64,000 nt of DNA from Euryarchaeota archaeon UBA182 (lineage in GTDB: Archaea > Thermoplasmatota > Poseidoniia > Poseidoniales > Thalassarchaeaceae), in assembly GCA_002495675.1 (NCBI GenBank), contig DAGH01000021.1, forward strand, positions 16,165-80,164, in the 5' to 3' direction. Position numbers and translations under genes: made by a program. Below are positions 1 to 9,364 of the stretch, piece after piece (the stretch's first letter is position 1; each line of letters starts with the position of its first letter). A model generated the notes under the pieces. It had not been told where the DNA came from. It did not search any database and was given only the letters and a program-made list of their open reading frames with translations.

Positions 1-273
1 GTACCTGCGGGAATGGAAGGCACGGCTTATTTGGATCTAAATTTCACCACCCTGACACAAGGTGATGCTTGGATAGTATTCTCCATTGAGTCAGTAGATG
101 GAAAAGAGTCTTCAGAGGAGCCATACACCAAAAAATACAATCTACAGTCTCCAAGCGTCGAAGAGGCAGGGGATGCGACTCAGGTATTGATGATAGTACT
201 CATTATCATACTCGGGGGCCTGTTGATCGTCCTTACAAGAAGGCCAGGTAGGAAACCCAAAGCTCCTTTCTAA
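1..273 (+). CDS. C-terminal end of a membrane-anchored surface protein (5' partial)
   Basis: The reading frame is open from the first base, so the gene begins outside the window and only about 90 residues are visible. They show a beta-rich extracellular stretch, then one strongly hydrophobic segment (around VLMIVLIIILGGLLIVL) and a short basic tail rich in R, K and P. This is the usual arrangement of a type I membrane protein whose bulk is outside the cell. The stop is 20 nt before the subtilase gene on the same strand, so the two may be co-transcribed. No family can be assigned from this fragment. Confidence 0.6.
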   Translation, partial: VPAGMEGTAYLDLNFTTLTQGDAWIVFSIESVDGKESSEEPYTKKYNLQSPSVEEAGDATQVLMIVLIIILGGLLIVLTRRPGRKPKAPF

Positions 274-293
274 CCGAGAATGGGTGACTAACA

Positions 294-1526
294 ATGCCCA
301 AAGACGGCGTAGAGTTAATGCCTGAGCCCGAGGATAGGGCGATTCTCACCGCGGTCGACAGGGGTGCCGAGGGATACACTGGGGAAGATTACGGGCTTTC
401 CGACAAAGAAGCGAGAGACCTGAGAAGGCCAATGTACACCATGGTACCATTCGTATGGCCATACGGAGCAGTCGGTGGAGCTGCCAGCATCGTCGTAATG
501 ATGTTGCTATGGCCGATGATTCAGCCACTCATCACGCCATACCTCCCCGCCTCCGAGTGGGCCTACGAGTCATCTGGTGTGCGACTGCTCGGCGACGAAG
601 GTCTAGATGGCAGTGGGGTTAAGGTCTGCATTGTCGATACAGGTATAGATCCCTTTCACCCTGATTTTAGAAACATGAACTTAGATGGATTCAGGGACTT
701 CTACGCCTTTCAGCATGAGGAGGTGAGGGATGTAAGCCAATCCCACCATGGGACTTCAATGGCAGGTCTGCTTATCGCTAATGGCTCAGGACCCTTGCAA
801 GGAATGGCTCCTAAGGTGACACTCAGCGTGGCCGTCGGATTGGGCCCTGAGGGAACTACCGGAAACAGCGTCAGGGTCGCTGATGCGATACAATGGTGTA
901 GGATTTCTCAGCGATCCGATATAATCAGCCTATCACTAGGTGGGCCATTCGAAGCCTCATCCCAACAAGCCTCTAGGTCTGTCTCAGGTGCTGTTCAAGA
1001 TGCCTTGGATAGTGGGATTTTTGTTGTAGCGGCGGCGGGGAATGCGGGACCAAATAATATTGATGTCTCGACACCCGCAAATGTGGAAGGCGTCATAAGC
1101 GTCGGTGCATATGATAGGTTCCTTACGCCTTGGTCAAACAGTTCGATCGGCTCAAACTTAGATCCCTATAACCAGTTGGACAGAGTCTGGCCAAATCAGA
1201 AACCCGAGATACTTGCACCAGGCTCGTATATCCTCTCCACCGTATCCAGCCAGAAATCCCCCCCATATGCATATTCAACTGGTACAAGCGACGCAGCAAT
1301 CTTCGTCACTGCAACATTGGCATTGATTTTGCAGGATCTGACTGAAAAGGGCCTCATAGACCTCACGATTGAGGGGGATGATCGTATATTCCATGTCAAG
1401 AAGGCCCTTGCGGAGAGTGCCCGACCAATTAAAAACCAGATGGGGCATGATATTCGATCGGGGTATGGCATGCTAGATGCAGTGGCATGGCGGGACGCAG
1501 TGGAGGCCTCTGCTTACAATTGGTGA
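294..1526 (+). CDS. Membrane-anchored subtilisin-like serine protease (S8 family)
   Basis: Predicted secreted-side endopeptidase of 410 residues. A cytoplasmic N-terminal stretch of about 45 residues is followed by a hydrophobic segment at about 55-83 that acts as a signal anchor. The peptidase domain fills residues 95-400. The triad is visible: D115 in VDTGIDP, H152 in HHGTSMAG and S332 in STGTSDAA. The oxyanion-hole N250 is present in AAAGNAGPN. There is no recognisable propeptide and no C-terminal extension, unlike the giant subtilase at 35.5 kb. The stop is 50 nt before the next gene. Family and active site are clear; the substrate is unknown. Confidence 0.9.
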   Translation: MPKDGVELMPEPEDRAILTAVDRGAEGYTGEDYGLSDKEARDLRRPMYTMVPFVWPYGAVGGAASIVVMMLLWPMIQPLITPYLPASEWAYESSGVRLLGDEGLDGSGVKVCIVDTGIDPFHPDFRNMNLDGFRDFYAFQHEEVRDVSQSHHGTSMAGLLIANGSGPLQGMAPKVTLSVAVGLGPEGTTGNSVRVADAIQWCRISQRSDIISLSLGGPFEASSQQASRSVSGAVQDALDSGIFVVAAAGNAGPNNIDVSTPANVEGVISVGAYDRFLTPWSNSSIGSNLDPYNQLDRVWPNQKPEILAPGSYILSTVSSQKSPPYAYSTGTSDAAIFVTATLALILQDLTEKGLIDLTIEGDDRIFHVKKALAESARPIKNQMGHDIRSGYGMLDAVAWRDAVEASAYNW

Positions 1527-1545
1527 CGCCCATATTCCGCCTAGG

Positions 1546-1553
1546 GTTATATC
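1546..1553 (+). promoter_or_regulatory. Putative TATA box for the beta-helix surface protein
   Basis: The sequence GTTATATC lies about 24-30 nt before the ATG at 1576, just after the subtilase stop. In archaea the TATA box sits roughly 25 nt before the transcription start, so this spacing predicts a leaderless or near-leaderless mRNA. It also supports starting the downstream protein at 1576 and not at in-frame codons inside the protease gene. Assigned by eye only. Confidence 0.4.
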
Positions 1554-1575
1554 TATTGACGGCCCCAGTAGAACC

Positions 1576-4500
1576 ATGAGCGACCGACCCGCGATGAAGA
1601 GCAAAGCATTGGTACTCATCCTGATACTCTCGACGATGGCCGCTCTGGTGGCACCGGCTTCCACCGTATCTGCTCAGAATACTACTAGCTCAGGCTACAT
1701 CGACTCAATCGAGACATGGTCTGGGACACATACTGTTAGTGGAGACATAATCATATCACCGGGTGCCAAGCTAATTATCGAGCCCTCAACTCAAATCACC
1801 TTCTCAAATGGTACATCGTTGGAGGCACGTGGGAACCTATGCGTCGGCGCGGCATCCTGCGGCGCCTCTCAAGATGCAACTTCTTCCAGTCGCATAACAA
1901 TGACATGGCTCGAGCCGTCAAACGCCTCTGCAAAGGGCGATTGCAGGGGTATGACCTTTGGAACATCCACGCTCAGCATAGACGACCCCTCTTGTGGCGA
2001 AGGTATCGTCATCCGCAGTACAATAGACCTCTCAGAGACTGCTCTACGTCAACTGGATATAGACTCAGCATGGGGCGTGCCGTTTCCAGTCCCGACTGTG
2101 AATCAATTTCGATATGGTGCTTTGGTATTGCAAGGAGCATCCCCCGAATTAGTCGAATTGGAGTTCACTGATACGAACACATCCAGCGTACTTGCGACAG
2201 AATTGGCCCAACCTAGGTTCGTCGGGGGTCTTTACACCGTTGGAAATGACCAGCAGAGCGGCGTGACAGGAAACGCTGTACAGATATATGGAGGAGGTAC
2301 AGGGAGTATCCCTATCCTCTTTGAGAATTCAGATTTTGTTTCAACCGAAAGGGGATGTCGAAATCAGGACAACGGTCGATCCGCTGTATGGGTCGAGGAG
2401 TCATTTGCAGAGTTCGTCAACATTAATGTCATCAGTGGGGATTTTGGATTGAGTTACAGATCCTCTGCTGGAAAAGTTTCCAACTCATCATTGAGTGTAA
2501 ATTGCAATGGTGTGGACATCAACGGCATGATTACGGTGGGGGCCAAAGAATATCCAACCAATATTTCAAACAATATCATCTCCACTGTTGAAGGAACCCC
2601 GATAACCGCTTACGCAGGGTCACTGGCTGAGATCCATAACAACGACTTGAGCGGAGCATCGGGAGGATCTGGCATCGCCGTTCAATCAAGCCGAGCGATA
2701 ATCCACGGCAATAACATAGGCCCCATAGGTGGTTGGAACGGACTGTGGCTCATCGGTTCCTTCGATGTCGATGCCCAGAATAATACGATCAGTGACATAG
2801 CTAGGGAGCCCGTGATCGCAGGAGATTACTGGGCTGGAGACAACCCTGACGTCAGGAGGCTTTACTTCGCAAACAACCAGGTTTCAACCCCCGGTACTGG
2901 CAGCTGCCAAAGCAACACACATTGGGGCGGGGAGTTTACTTGCCCAGTAGTCATGGTTCACAGGGCTGGGGCAACACTGGTGGACAACGTTTTCACAGCA
3001 GGAGGCACGGCGGATGGTATCAGGGCAACTGGGGCCCTTCTGAATGTCCAAAGGAATACTTGGAACCTGAACGCAGCTGGAGCCGTAATACAAAATTTTG
3101 ACACTGGGGCTGCTGGAGCCCAACAATATGGATCATTAGCCTTCTTCACCGATAATCAGTGGAATGGAGTCACGAGCACCTACGATGTGACGAAATCCTC
3201 GGTCACAGTACAATCTGAAACTATCCCGAATGCGGCGGATGGTGAAGTACCAGTTAGACTTGCTTGGGATGACCAAGAGGCATGGCCAGGGGTAGTCGAC
3301 AATGACAATGACGGAATCCCCGATGGTGATTGGGACACAAATATCGTGCCACATCAGACGAAAAGCTGCGCTATATGCCCAGACTACACCCCTCGCGATT
3401 TTCCCCTGGCATTGAACATGGACAACAATTCCACAGTCTTCACATTCTCGAACGTATTGAATCTGAATCTATCGAAAATCCAAATAGCGACGCAGCCGAC
3501 GTTTTACTCCGTTCAAGTTAAGCGGGCCGAAATGGTAAGGTTCCAAGCGATAGCCAAAGGTTCAGCGGTTCCAGGTGCGAATATCCTGATCGAAGACGGC
3601 GTCGGTAACGATCTTTACTCCCTCGAGACTCTCGACGATGGCCGCACACCATGGATCGCGCTTCCATCAAATTCACACTTAGACTTCAGGGGGCTTCAGG
3701 GTGGTGACAATCCAGATGGCTTCGCAGATGACGAGTACGAGGACTCTTGCTCAGATGGGGTAGACAACGACGGCGATCTACTTTATGATACGCAAGATGA
3801 CTCATGTGACTATTCAATTGGCTCCCGAGAAATGTCGAAATATTTCGTCACTGGGTACAAATTTGGTTCAGGATACTATCATTATGACTTCCTGCTTCAG
3901 GAGTCAACATACGAGGGTACGGTGGTCCTGGAGAACGACGCACCCTCAATTGGCGTCGATGAGTCAAGCGATACCTCATTCAAGAGAACTGTCACAATCA
4001 CAGGTTCAGCATGGGATGGGGAATGGATAGGAGTCTACCCGTCCGCAGAGGAGTCCATGTGGGCTCAGAAGGGATACGTTCACAGAGTTGAGGTCAAGGA
4101 CCCATTCACTGGCTCTTGGGATGACGCTGGAGTAGCTACCGATACCTCTGGAATGGCTGCTGGAGAAGTCACGGGGACAAATCATCCATTCAGAACATGG
4201 GAGTACTCTTTGGACATGTCCTCATACCCTGAGGATGACTACGTCTTCGAGATACGATCATTCGACGGACTCGACTACAGTGAAATCATTACCAAGACAG
4301 TCAAACTCAACACACAACCCCCATTGGTCTCCATTTCAGAACCAGCAGATTCGACCACCCACAGGAATGATGACAAGAAAATAATATTCTCTGGGACAGC
4401 AAACGATGACTATGGATGCCCAACTAATTGCGGCGCTGACATACAGGACGTATTTTTCGTTATCGAGGGATCGGAATATTACAGCGATACGCCTGCTGAC

Positions 4501-5823
4501 GCCACTTGGTCCGGGGATACTTGGACCTATGAGTGGAGCTACGCTGCACTTCCTAGAATCTCGGACGATTACACTTTCACCATATGGGCTTCTGACTCAG
4601 ATTTCTGCGTAGGAGTCGTGGGAGAGTGTAATCCTGTAACTTTAACGCTGACAATTGACAACGAGAACCGAAACCCACTGATACAGTTGTCCCAGCCCGT
4701 AGATGGAACGTACGTAGAGGCATCAGAGAACACAGTGATATCGGGAGTGGCTCAGGATCCCGATGGCTTAGTGAATAGAATAGACATCGAGATTCGAGAC
4801 CCAATTGATAGTATCGTCATCGACACAATCACCCTCACAGGCTCAGAAATCGATGGTAATTACTGGTCCACCCAATGGGACTCTGGGAACTTACAACATG
4901 ATCGACCATACACTATCTTCGCTCGTAGCTTTGATGGCATAGGGTACTCACAATGGGACCAAATAGAGTTCATTGCGGACAACCCGCCAAACAAAGACAA
5001 CAATCGGCCAGTATTCGACAACACAGATTGGAAACAGGAGTTTACCCTATATTGCGATGCTGAGAACCTGGACCTCCTGGATCGGTGTACATTCGCCACA
5101 ATCAACCTCAATGACCATTTTTCAGACCCCGATGTTGACCAGGACATTATCCTTGCAGTTGTCGATGACCAACATGCCATCGGCATTAGGATAGACTCCT
5201 CAGGAATCGCTACCTATGATCCTGATGTGATGGCCTTCTACACTACGGATATGTCAGAGTGGACCATGGAGAATGTTGTGTTTATCGCACAAGACGTCTT
5301 TGGTTCAAAGGTCCAGTCCGACCCGGTAGACTTCATCGTAATCCCAACAGTATTTTCTGTCAATGCCCCGGACCAAACATCTCTTGGATCGGGTGATAAA
5401 GGAATATTATTCGACGGAACTGGCATTCCGGGTAGGGCCGTCACTGCGTACATCGATTCCAATCCCGCTAATTCGACGGTAGTCAAAGATGACAGCACAT
5501 GGGAACTCCTCATACCATCCAATAGGATAATCGGAGCCGTGACTCCCCAATTTACGATGGGCGTAGGCACGCCAATCGATGGCTCGACGATATCAGATGG
5601 TTCAGGTGATGGTGATGGGCTCCCGCTGGGATTGATTGGAGGACTAGTCTTGTTGATTGCAATTCTAGTTGCCACTGGCGCGAGATTTATCGAGTTTGGT
5701 GAAGAAGAGGGGATCCAGGATGACGATCAGACTGAAGGTCAGAGGTATGTCAAAGACCCAGACAACCCGGGATGGCTGTGGGATGTAGAGGCTGGAGAAT
5801 GGGTCATTGAGGGCAAAAATTGA
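1576..5823 (+). CDS. Large secreted parallel beta-helix / Ig-like surface protein with C-terminal anchor
   Basis: Protein of 1,415 residues, probably displayed on the cell surface. It starts with a signal peptide (basic MKSK, hydrophobic core, cleavage near TVSA). About 500 residues of N/G/S-rich repeats follow (e.g. NNDLSGASGGSGIAVQ), typical of right-handed beta-helix (NosD/pectate-lyase-like) folds. A calcium-type DNDNDGIPDGD motif lies near residue 575 and a MopE-like CSDGVDNDGD segment near 722. Then come at least two Ig-like domains (SISEPADSTTH, QLSQPVDGTYV) and a cadherin-like part (NDHFSDPDVDQD). A single membrane span lies near 1,350-1,372, followed by an acidic cytoplasmic tail ending in a WLWDVEAGEWV motif. 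An in-frame ATG upstream at 1477 lies inside the protease gene; 1576 fits the TATA box and signal peptide. Function is probably adhesion or polysaccharide binding (inference). Confidence 0.82.
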   Translation: MSDRPAMKSKALVLILILSTMAALVAPASTVSAQNTTSSGYIDSIETWSGTHTVSGDIIISPGAKLIIEPSTQITFSNGTSLEARGNLCVGAASCGASQDATSSSRITMTWLEPSNASAKGDCRGMTFGTSTLSIDDPSCGEGIVIRSTIDLSETALRQLDIDSAWGVPFPVPTVNQFRYGALVLQGASPELVELEFTDTNTSSVLATELAQPRFVGGLYTVGNDQQSGVTGNAVQIYGGGTGSIPILFENSDFVSTERGCRNQDNGRSAVWVEESFAEFVNINVISGDFGLSYRSSAGKVSNSSLSVNCNGVDINGMITVGAKEYPTNISNNIISTVEGTPITAYAGSLAEIHNNDLSGASGGSGIAVQSSRAIIHGNNIGPIGGWNGLWLIGSFDVDAQNNTISDIAREPVIAGDYWAGDNPDVRRLYFANNQVSTPGTGSCQSNTHWGGEFTCPVVMVHRAGATLVDNVFTAGGTADGIRATGALLNVQRNTWNLNAAGAVIQNFDTGAAGAQQYGSLAFFTDNQWNGVTSTYDVTKSSVTVQSETIPNAADGEVPVRLAWDDQEAWPGVVDNDNDGIPDGDWDTNIVPHQTKSCAICPDYTPRDFPLALNMDNNSTVFTFSNVLNLNLSKIQIATQPTFYSVQVKRAEMVRFQAIAKGSAVPGANILIEDGVGNDLYSLETLDDGRTPWIALPSNSHLDFRGLQGGDNPDGFADDEYEDSCSDGVDNDGDLLYDTQDDSCDYSIGSREMSKYFVTGYKFGSGYYHYDFLLQESTYEGTVVLENDAPSIGVDESSDTSFKRTVTITGSAWDGEWIGVYPSAEESMWAQKGYVHRVEVKDPFTGSWDDAGVATDTSGMAAGEVTGTNHPFRTWEYSLDMSSYPEDDYVFEIRSFDGLDYSEIITKTVKLNTQPPLVSISEPADSTTHRNDDKKIIFSGTANDDYGCPTNCGADIQDVFFVIEGSEYYSDTPADATWSGDTWTYEWSYAALPRISDDYTFTIWASDSDFCVGVVGECNPVTLTLTIDNENRNPLIQLSQPVDGTYVEASENTVISGVAQDPDGLVNRIDIEIRDPIDSIVIDTITLTGSEIDGNYWSTQWDSGNLQHDRPYTIFARSFDGIGYSQWDQIEFIADNPPNKDNNRPVFDNTDWKQEFTLYCDAENLDLLDRCTFATINLNDHFSDPDVDQDIILAVVDDQHAIGIRIDSSGIATYDPDVMAFYTTDMSEWTMENVVFIAQDVFGSKVQSDPVDFIVIPTVFSVNAPDQTSLGSGDKGILFDGTGIPGRAVTAYIDSNPANSTVVKDDSTWELLIPSNRIIGAVTPQFTMGVGTPIDGSTISDGSGDGDGLPLGLIGGLVLLIAILVATGARFIEFGEEEGIQDDDQTEGQRYVKDPDNPGWLWDVEAGEWVIEGKN

Positions 5824-5887
5824 GTATTCCCCGATTACGATCATCTGTAAACAATCCTTTTCATTGAGAAGGACGTAGGGTAAGATC

Positions 5888-8413
5888 GTGTCTCGTCATA
5901 ATACCGCCCGGCCTGGTGTGCAAATACGCATACTGCTCCATCTTAGGGACTACGCTGATTTCCGGGATAGGGTCGAGGTACCCTTTGCATTATCTCAGAT
6001 GGGTATAGCGAATGCGGTATCAATCGCTAGGTCAAACGTACCTAGGGCGATTGGCTCTTTGAAGGAATCCGGTTATGTAATCGAAAGACAGGCACATATC
6101 ACAGGGGTCACAAGGAAAAGAAAGGCATACTTCTTGACCGACGAAGGGGTATCGCTTTCGGACGAAGTATGGGAATCAGTGTCGGAAAAATTAGTGAAAA
6201 CTATCCAATCAGGAGGGGTTATTGAAGAACTTTCAATAGCGGATTTGGTTTCAAAATCGGAGATTGAGCTACGGCATGTTGACATTCTGAGGTATATGGA
6301 TGATGATGCGACAATCGATCTAACAAGCCTGAACCCCGGACTCATTGAGAGGGACTTGACCAAACACATTGAACGACAATTCGTCTCATCTCTGGCAGAC
6401 ATGCCTCGTGTCAGGCAATTTTATGGTAGGGACGAGGAGTTGGATCAAATTGCAACCCTCCTTGAGGAATCATCAACATCGGTGATTGTCCCAGGAATTG
6501 CTGGAATAGGCAAAACAGCCCTTGCAGTTAAGGTGATCGAACGGTTCACTCACAGGAGGAATCTGCTGTTCCACAGATGCCAGGAGTGGGATGGATCACG
6601 CGCCTTTCTGGAGGCTATCGGGGAGTGGCAGGGCCTCCTGGGTCAAACAGAGTTGTCAGATTATCTCCAAGGCGCCCAAACCCCCAATCCCTCTATTTGC
6701 TCCAACTTAATCATAGAGGGGTTGAATAGGACACCTTCTCTGATAGTTGTCGATGACGTTCATAAAATAAGCGATGAGGCACTAGCATCCATCCTAGTCT
6801 CTGTTTCTGAAAGGATAGATGAATGTAAGGAATCAGGAATAGTCCTCTTCACGAGATCATTCAGGAGGATGATTCCAGAGTTCGACACTAGGGGCAGAAG
6901 GGTCTCCACCTATCTGAGGCTCGATGGCCTGGATCGCGATGCAAGCAGGCAACTCCTTAGTTCCATGCCCGCCATACAAGACCCCGACTTCTCTCACATT
7001 TACGCCTTATCTAGAGGGCACCCACTAGTACTGGAACTGATCAACAGAGGAAATCTGGCTCATTCGGTACACACAACTCTTGAGGCATTCATAGAGAAGG
7101 AGATATTCAGCAGGCTCACCTCAGACGAAAAGAACATTCTGGGCGCAATCTCTGTGTTCAGAGAGCCCATCCCTGTGGAGGCACTCCCCAAGAAGACAAC
7201 CTCAGACTCCATTGAGAGCCTGATCAATAGAGGCTTAGCACGGAGGGCAAACCAAGATGAGTTAGATGTGCATGATTTGGTCAGGGAATTCTCATCTAGG
7301 TCGATGGATGAGCAAATACAACGAGACTTGCATAAACATGCTGCTGAATGGTATGGAAAACAGTCAATGACAACCGGAGATCGAATAGAACACCTTCATC
7401 ATCTGAATATGGCCAATGATCTCGATGCCCTTGCAGGAGTACTGAAAAGCCATGGCCAGGATTTGGTGAAAGGCGGTCATACAGAACTGCTCGGAATTCT
7501 CAGGGCCATAGACGATGACGGACTTGACCCTGATACACAGTCAATGGTGCATGAGCTCTCCGGTGAAATTTTACTCATTCAAGGAATATGGGACGAGGCA
7601 GAAAAGGAGCTCGACTCCGCAGCATCCATTGCAAAGCGCATGAAGAATCCACGAAGAATGTCGAGAATCCTCTCAACGCAGGCCGATCTCGAGGTCAAGC
7701 GTGGCGCCCTAGACGATGCTCTTGAGACGCTGCGGCAAGCACTCGGCCTTCAAATCAAGACAAATGACGCCAAGGGAGCTGCAGACTCATACATTAGCAT
7801 GGGTGCAATATTCAGGCAAAGAAGGGACGATCGTAGGGCAAGAGAGGTTTATCAGAACGTTGAGGAAATGCTAGAGGTCGAAGATGCAGGAGTACTGATA
7901 TCGGCACGGTTGAGACTAGCCGATGGCTTCCTCGAGATCGGGGAGTCTGAGAAAGCAAGGGAACATGCCATGAGCGTTCATGATTTGTCTCTGGAATTGA
8001 ATGAGCACCAACTACACGCACGATCGAGGGTAATTCTTGGAAGATATTATGCGAAGACCAAAGACTCGGAGCTTTCCTTACTACACTATAACGCGGCACT
8101 TGAGACGTTCTCAGAAGAAGCCAATCCGACCAATGCTGTTGAGACAGAGATGCTGCTGGGTCAGGTTCTGGTTGATGTTGGCAGAACTTCTGAGGCTTCA
8201 GAACACTACTTGGATGCCCTCTCCATTGCCGAAGCGAACGACTTCAGGCTACTGCAAGCGGAAATTCTAGCTCGATTGGGGACAATCAGAGGTGACAGAT
8301 CCGAGAGGGTCGCATACCTCCAAAGATCCCTGTCCGTATTCAAAGACCTAGGGGCCCATACAAGGATGAAGGAAATTCAAAATTCAGTGCATAGGGCATT
8401 AATGGGAAGGTAA
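5888..8413 (+). CDS. STAND-type signal ATPase: winged helix, NB-ARC-like NTPase, TPR repeats
   Basis: Predicted cytoplasmic regulator of 841 residues starting at GTG. Residues 1-95 form a MarR/ArsR-like winged helix-turn-helix, with a recognition-helix-like SNVPRAIGSLKESGYV and a wing around TRKRKAYFLT. An NB-ARC/STAND NTPase follows. Its entry motif FYGRDEEL is near 178, Walker A GIAGIGKT is at 203-210, and Walker B LIVVDDVH is at 285-292. The remainder (about 530-830) is helical and TPR-like, with repeated A..Y...G......A/Y patterns. STAND proteins (MalT, AfsR, apoptotic ATPases) oligomerise on ligand binding. A DNA-binding head suggests an inducible transcription regulator. Its stop abuts the stop of the convergent hydrolase gene. 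Target genes are unknown. Confidence 0.8.
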   Translation: MSRHNTARPGVQIRILLHLRDYADFRDRVEVPFALSQMGIANAVSIARSNVPRAIGSLKESGYVIERQAHITGVTRKRKAYFLTDEGVSLSDEVWESVSEKLVKTIQSGGVIEELSIADLVSKSEIELRHVDILRYMDDDATIDLTSLNPGLIERDLTKHIERQFVSSLADMPRVRQFYGRDEELDQIATLLEESSTSVIVPGIAGIGKTALAVKVIERFTHRRNLLFHRCQEWDGSRAFLEAIGEWQGLLGQTELSDYLQGAQTPNPSICSNLIIEGLNRTPSLIVVDDVHKISDEALASILVSVSERIDECKESGIVLFTRSFRRMIPEFDTRGRRVSTYLRLDGLDRDASRQLLSSMPAIQDPDFSHIYALSRGHPLVLELINRGNLAHSVHTTLEAFIEKEIFSRLTSDEKNILGAISVFREPIPVEALPKKTTSDSIESLINRGLARRANQDELDVHDLVREFSSRSMDEQIQRDLHKHAAEWYGKQSMTTGDRIEHLHHLNMANDLDALAGVLKSHGQDLVKGGHTELLGILRAIDDDGLDPDTQSMVHELSGEILLIQGIWDEAEKELDSAASIAKRMKNPRRMSRILSTQADLEVKRGALDDALETLRQALGLQIKTNDAKGAADSYISMGAIFRQRRDDRRAREVYQNVEEMLEVEDAGVLISARLRLADGFLEIGESEKAREHAMSVHDLSLELNEHQLHARSRVILGRYYAKTKDSELSLLHYNAALETFSEEANPTNAVETEMLLGQVLVDVGRTSEASEHYLDALSIAEANDFRLLQAEILARLGTIRGDRSERVAYLQRSLSVFKDLGAHTRMKEIQNSVHRALMGR

Positions 8414-9322
8414 TCAGTGATCTATCGAAATTCTCCTGCTGGCATTTTCTCCTATTCTGTGTGTAAATTCAGGACCTATCTTCCCGGAGATTGATAGGTC
8501 ACCATCGAAGGAATCGTGAATTTTCATCAAGGCTTCGCTTTCTGCTATGTGAGGGGCGTTGTTTTTCTCAGAAAGGTGGCAGAGCACAATAGATTTCGTT
8601 GATGCAGTGACTACATCTCGCAGGATGTTTGCGGTTTGGAGATTGGACAAGTGGCCACCACGCCCAGAAATCCTTCTTTTCAGTGAGTCGGGGTAAGGGC
8701 CGTTGAGAAGCCTATTATGATCATAATTTGCCTCTATGGAGATATGGGAACATCCCATTAGATGCTTCTTCAACTCATCTGTGGCTTCACCCAAATCAGT
8801 GACGTAAGCAGCCCTTTCCCCTCCGGTGAAAATAATGAAAGCAACATTGTCTGCGTCATCGTGGGGCACTGGAATCGGCATGACGCTAACGTTATGATTG
8901 ATCTCAATTCGATCTAGATCCGAAAAGGTTCGGACCTCCGACATAGGCTGCCAACCCAACCTAATCGCGGTTTCCAAGTTAGAATGTAATCTTGCACCCC
9001 ATTTTTTCGAAGATTTCAATGCGGATTTAGAGTGATCTGCATGATGATGAGTGATGAGGATATGGTCAACCTGGCTCGGATTTATTCCTGCTAAAAAAAG
9101 CCTTTTTTCCATCTGCCTTGTTGATAGCCCGCAATCTATCAAAAATACCGTGTCCTCGTTTTTGTACACCACTGAATTGCCTGAGCTACCAGAGCCTAGG
9201 TGTGTAATCTCGAGGGGCACAACACCAGCGTGCGTAAGTCGATCAATGAATGAATCTGTCCTAGGATTGCGAGCATAGGCATTGCCAGAATTATGGCCGT
9301 CGTACGAACACCGCTCCATCAT
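8414..9322 (-). CDS. Metallo-beta-lactamase-fold hydrolase (YycJ/WalJ-like)
   Basis: Probable metal-dependent hydrolase of about 300 residues. The N-terminal ITHLGSGSSGNS and the metal motif THHHADHS (HxHxDH, about residues 92-97) match the YycJ/WalJ branch, which contains putative nucleases or phosphodiesterases. Later conserved elements are visible: TDLGEATDEL, SIEANYDHN, RGGHLSN and a C-terminal LCHLSEKNN with the last metal-binding His. The start is uncertain. ATG at 9322 or 9319 adds about 35 residues before the usual first strand, whereas GTG at 9220 gives VPLEITHLGSGSSGN, which matches how family members begin. The gene diverges from the giant calcium-repeat protein. The substrate is unknown. 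Confidence 0.8.
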   Translation of the reverse strand: MMERCSYDGHNSGNAYARNPRTDSFIDRLTHAGVVPLEITHLGSGSSGNSVVYKNEDTVFLIDCGLSTRQMEKRLFLAGINPSQVDHILITHHHADHSKSALKSSKKWGARLHSNLETAIRLGWQPMSEVRTFSDLDRIEINHNVSVMPIPVPHDDADNVAFIIFTGGERAAYVTDLGEATDELKKHLMGCSHISIEANYDHNRLLNGPYPDSLKRRISGRGGHLSNLQTANILRDVVTASTKSIVLCHLSEKNNAPHIAESEALMKIHDSFDGDLSISGKIGPEFTHRIGENASRRISIDH

Positions 9323-9325
9323 GGT

Positions 9326-9333
9326 GATATATG
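9326..9333 (+). promoter_or_regulatory. Putative TATA box for the giant calcium-repeat protein
   Basis: GATATATG lies about 32-39 nt before the ATG at 9365, which would give a short leader of about 10 nt rich in G. It falls in the divergent gap. The core ATATAT is symmetrical, but a minus-strand start driven by it would fall near 9304, past the ATGs at 9322/9319. By-eye assignment. Confidence 0.35.
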
Positions 9334-9364
9334 GTCTGAGAATCAACGGAGGGCGGGGACCCAC

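Noticed and set aside
5238..5675. 145-codon minus-strand reading frame opposite the beta-helix protein
   Set aside because: No family, no start context, and the sense frame continues through the membrane anchor.
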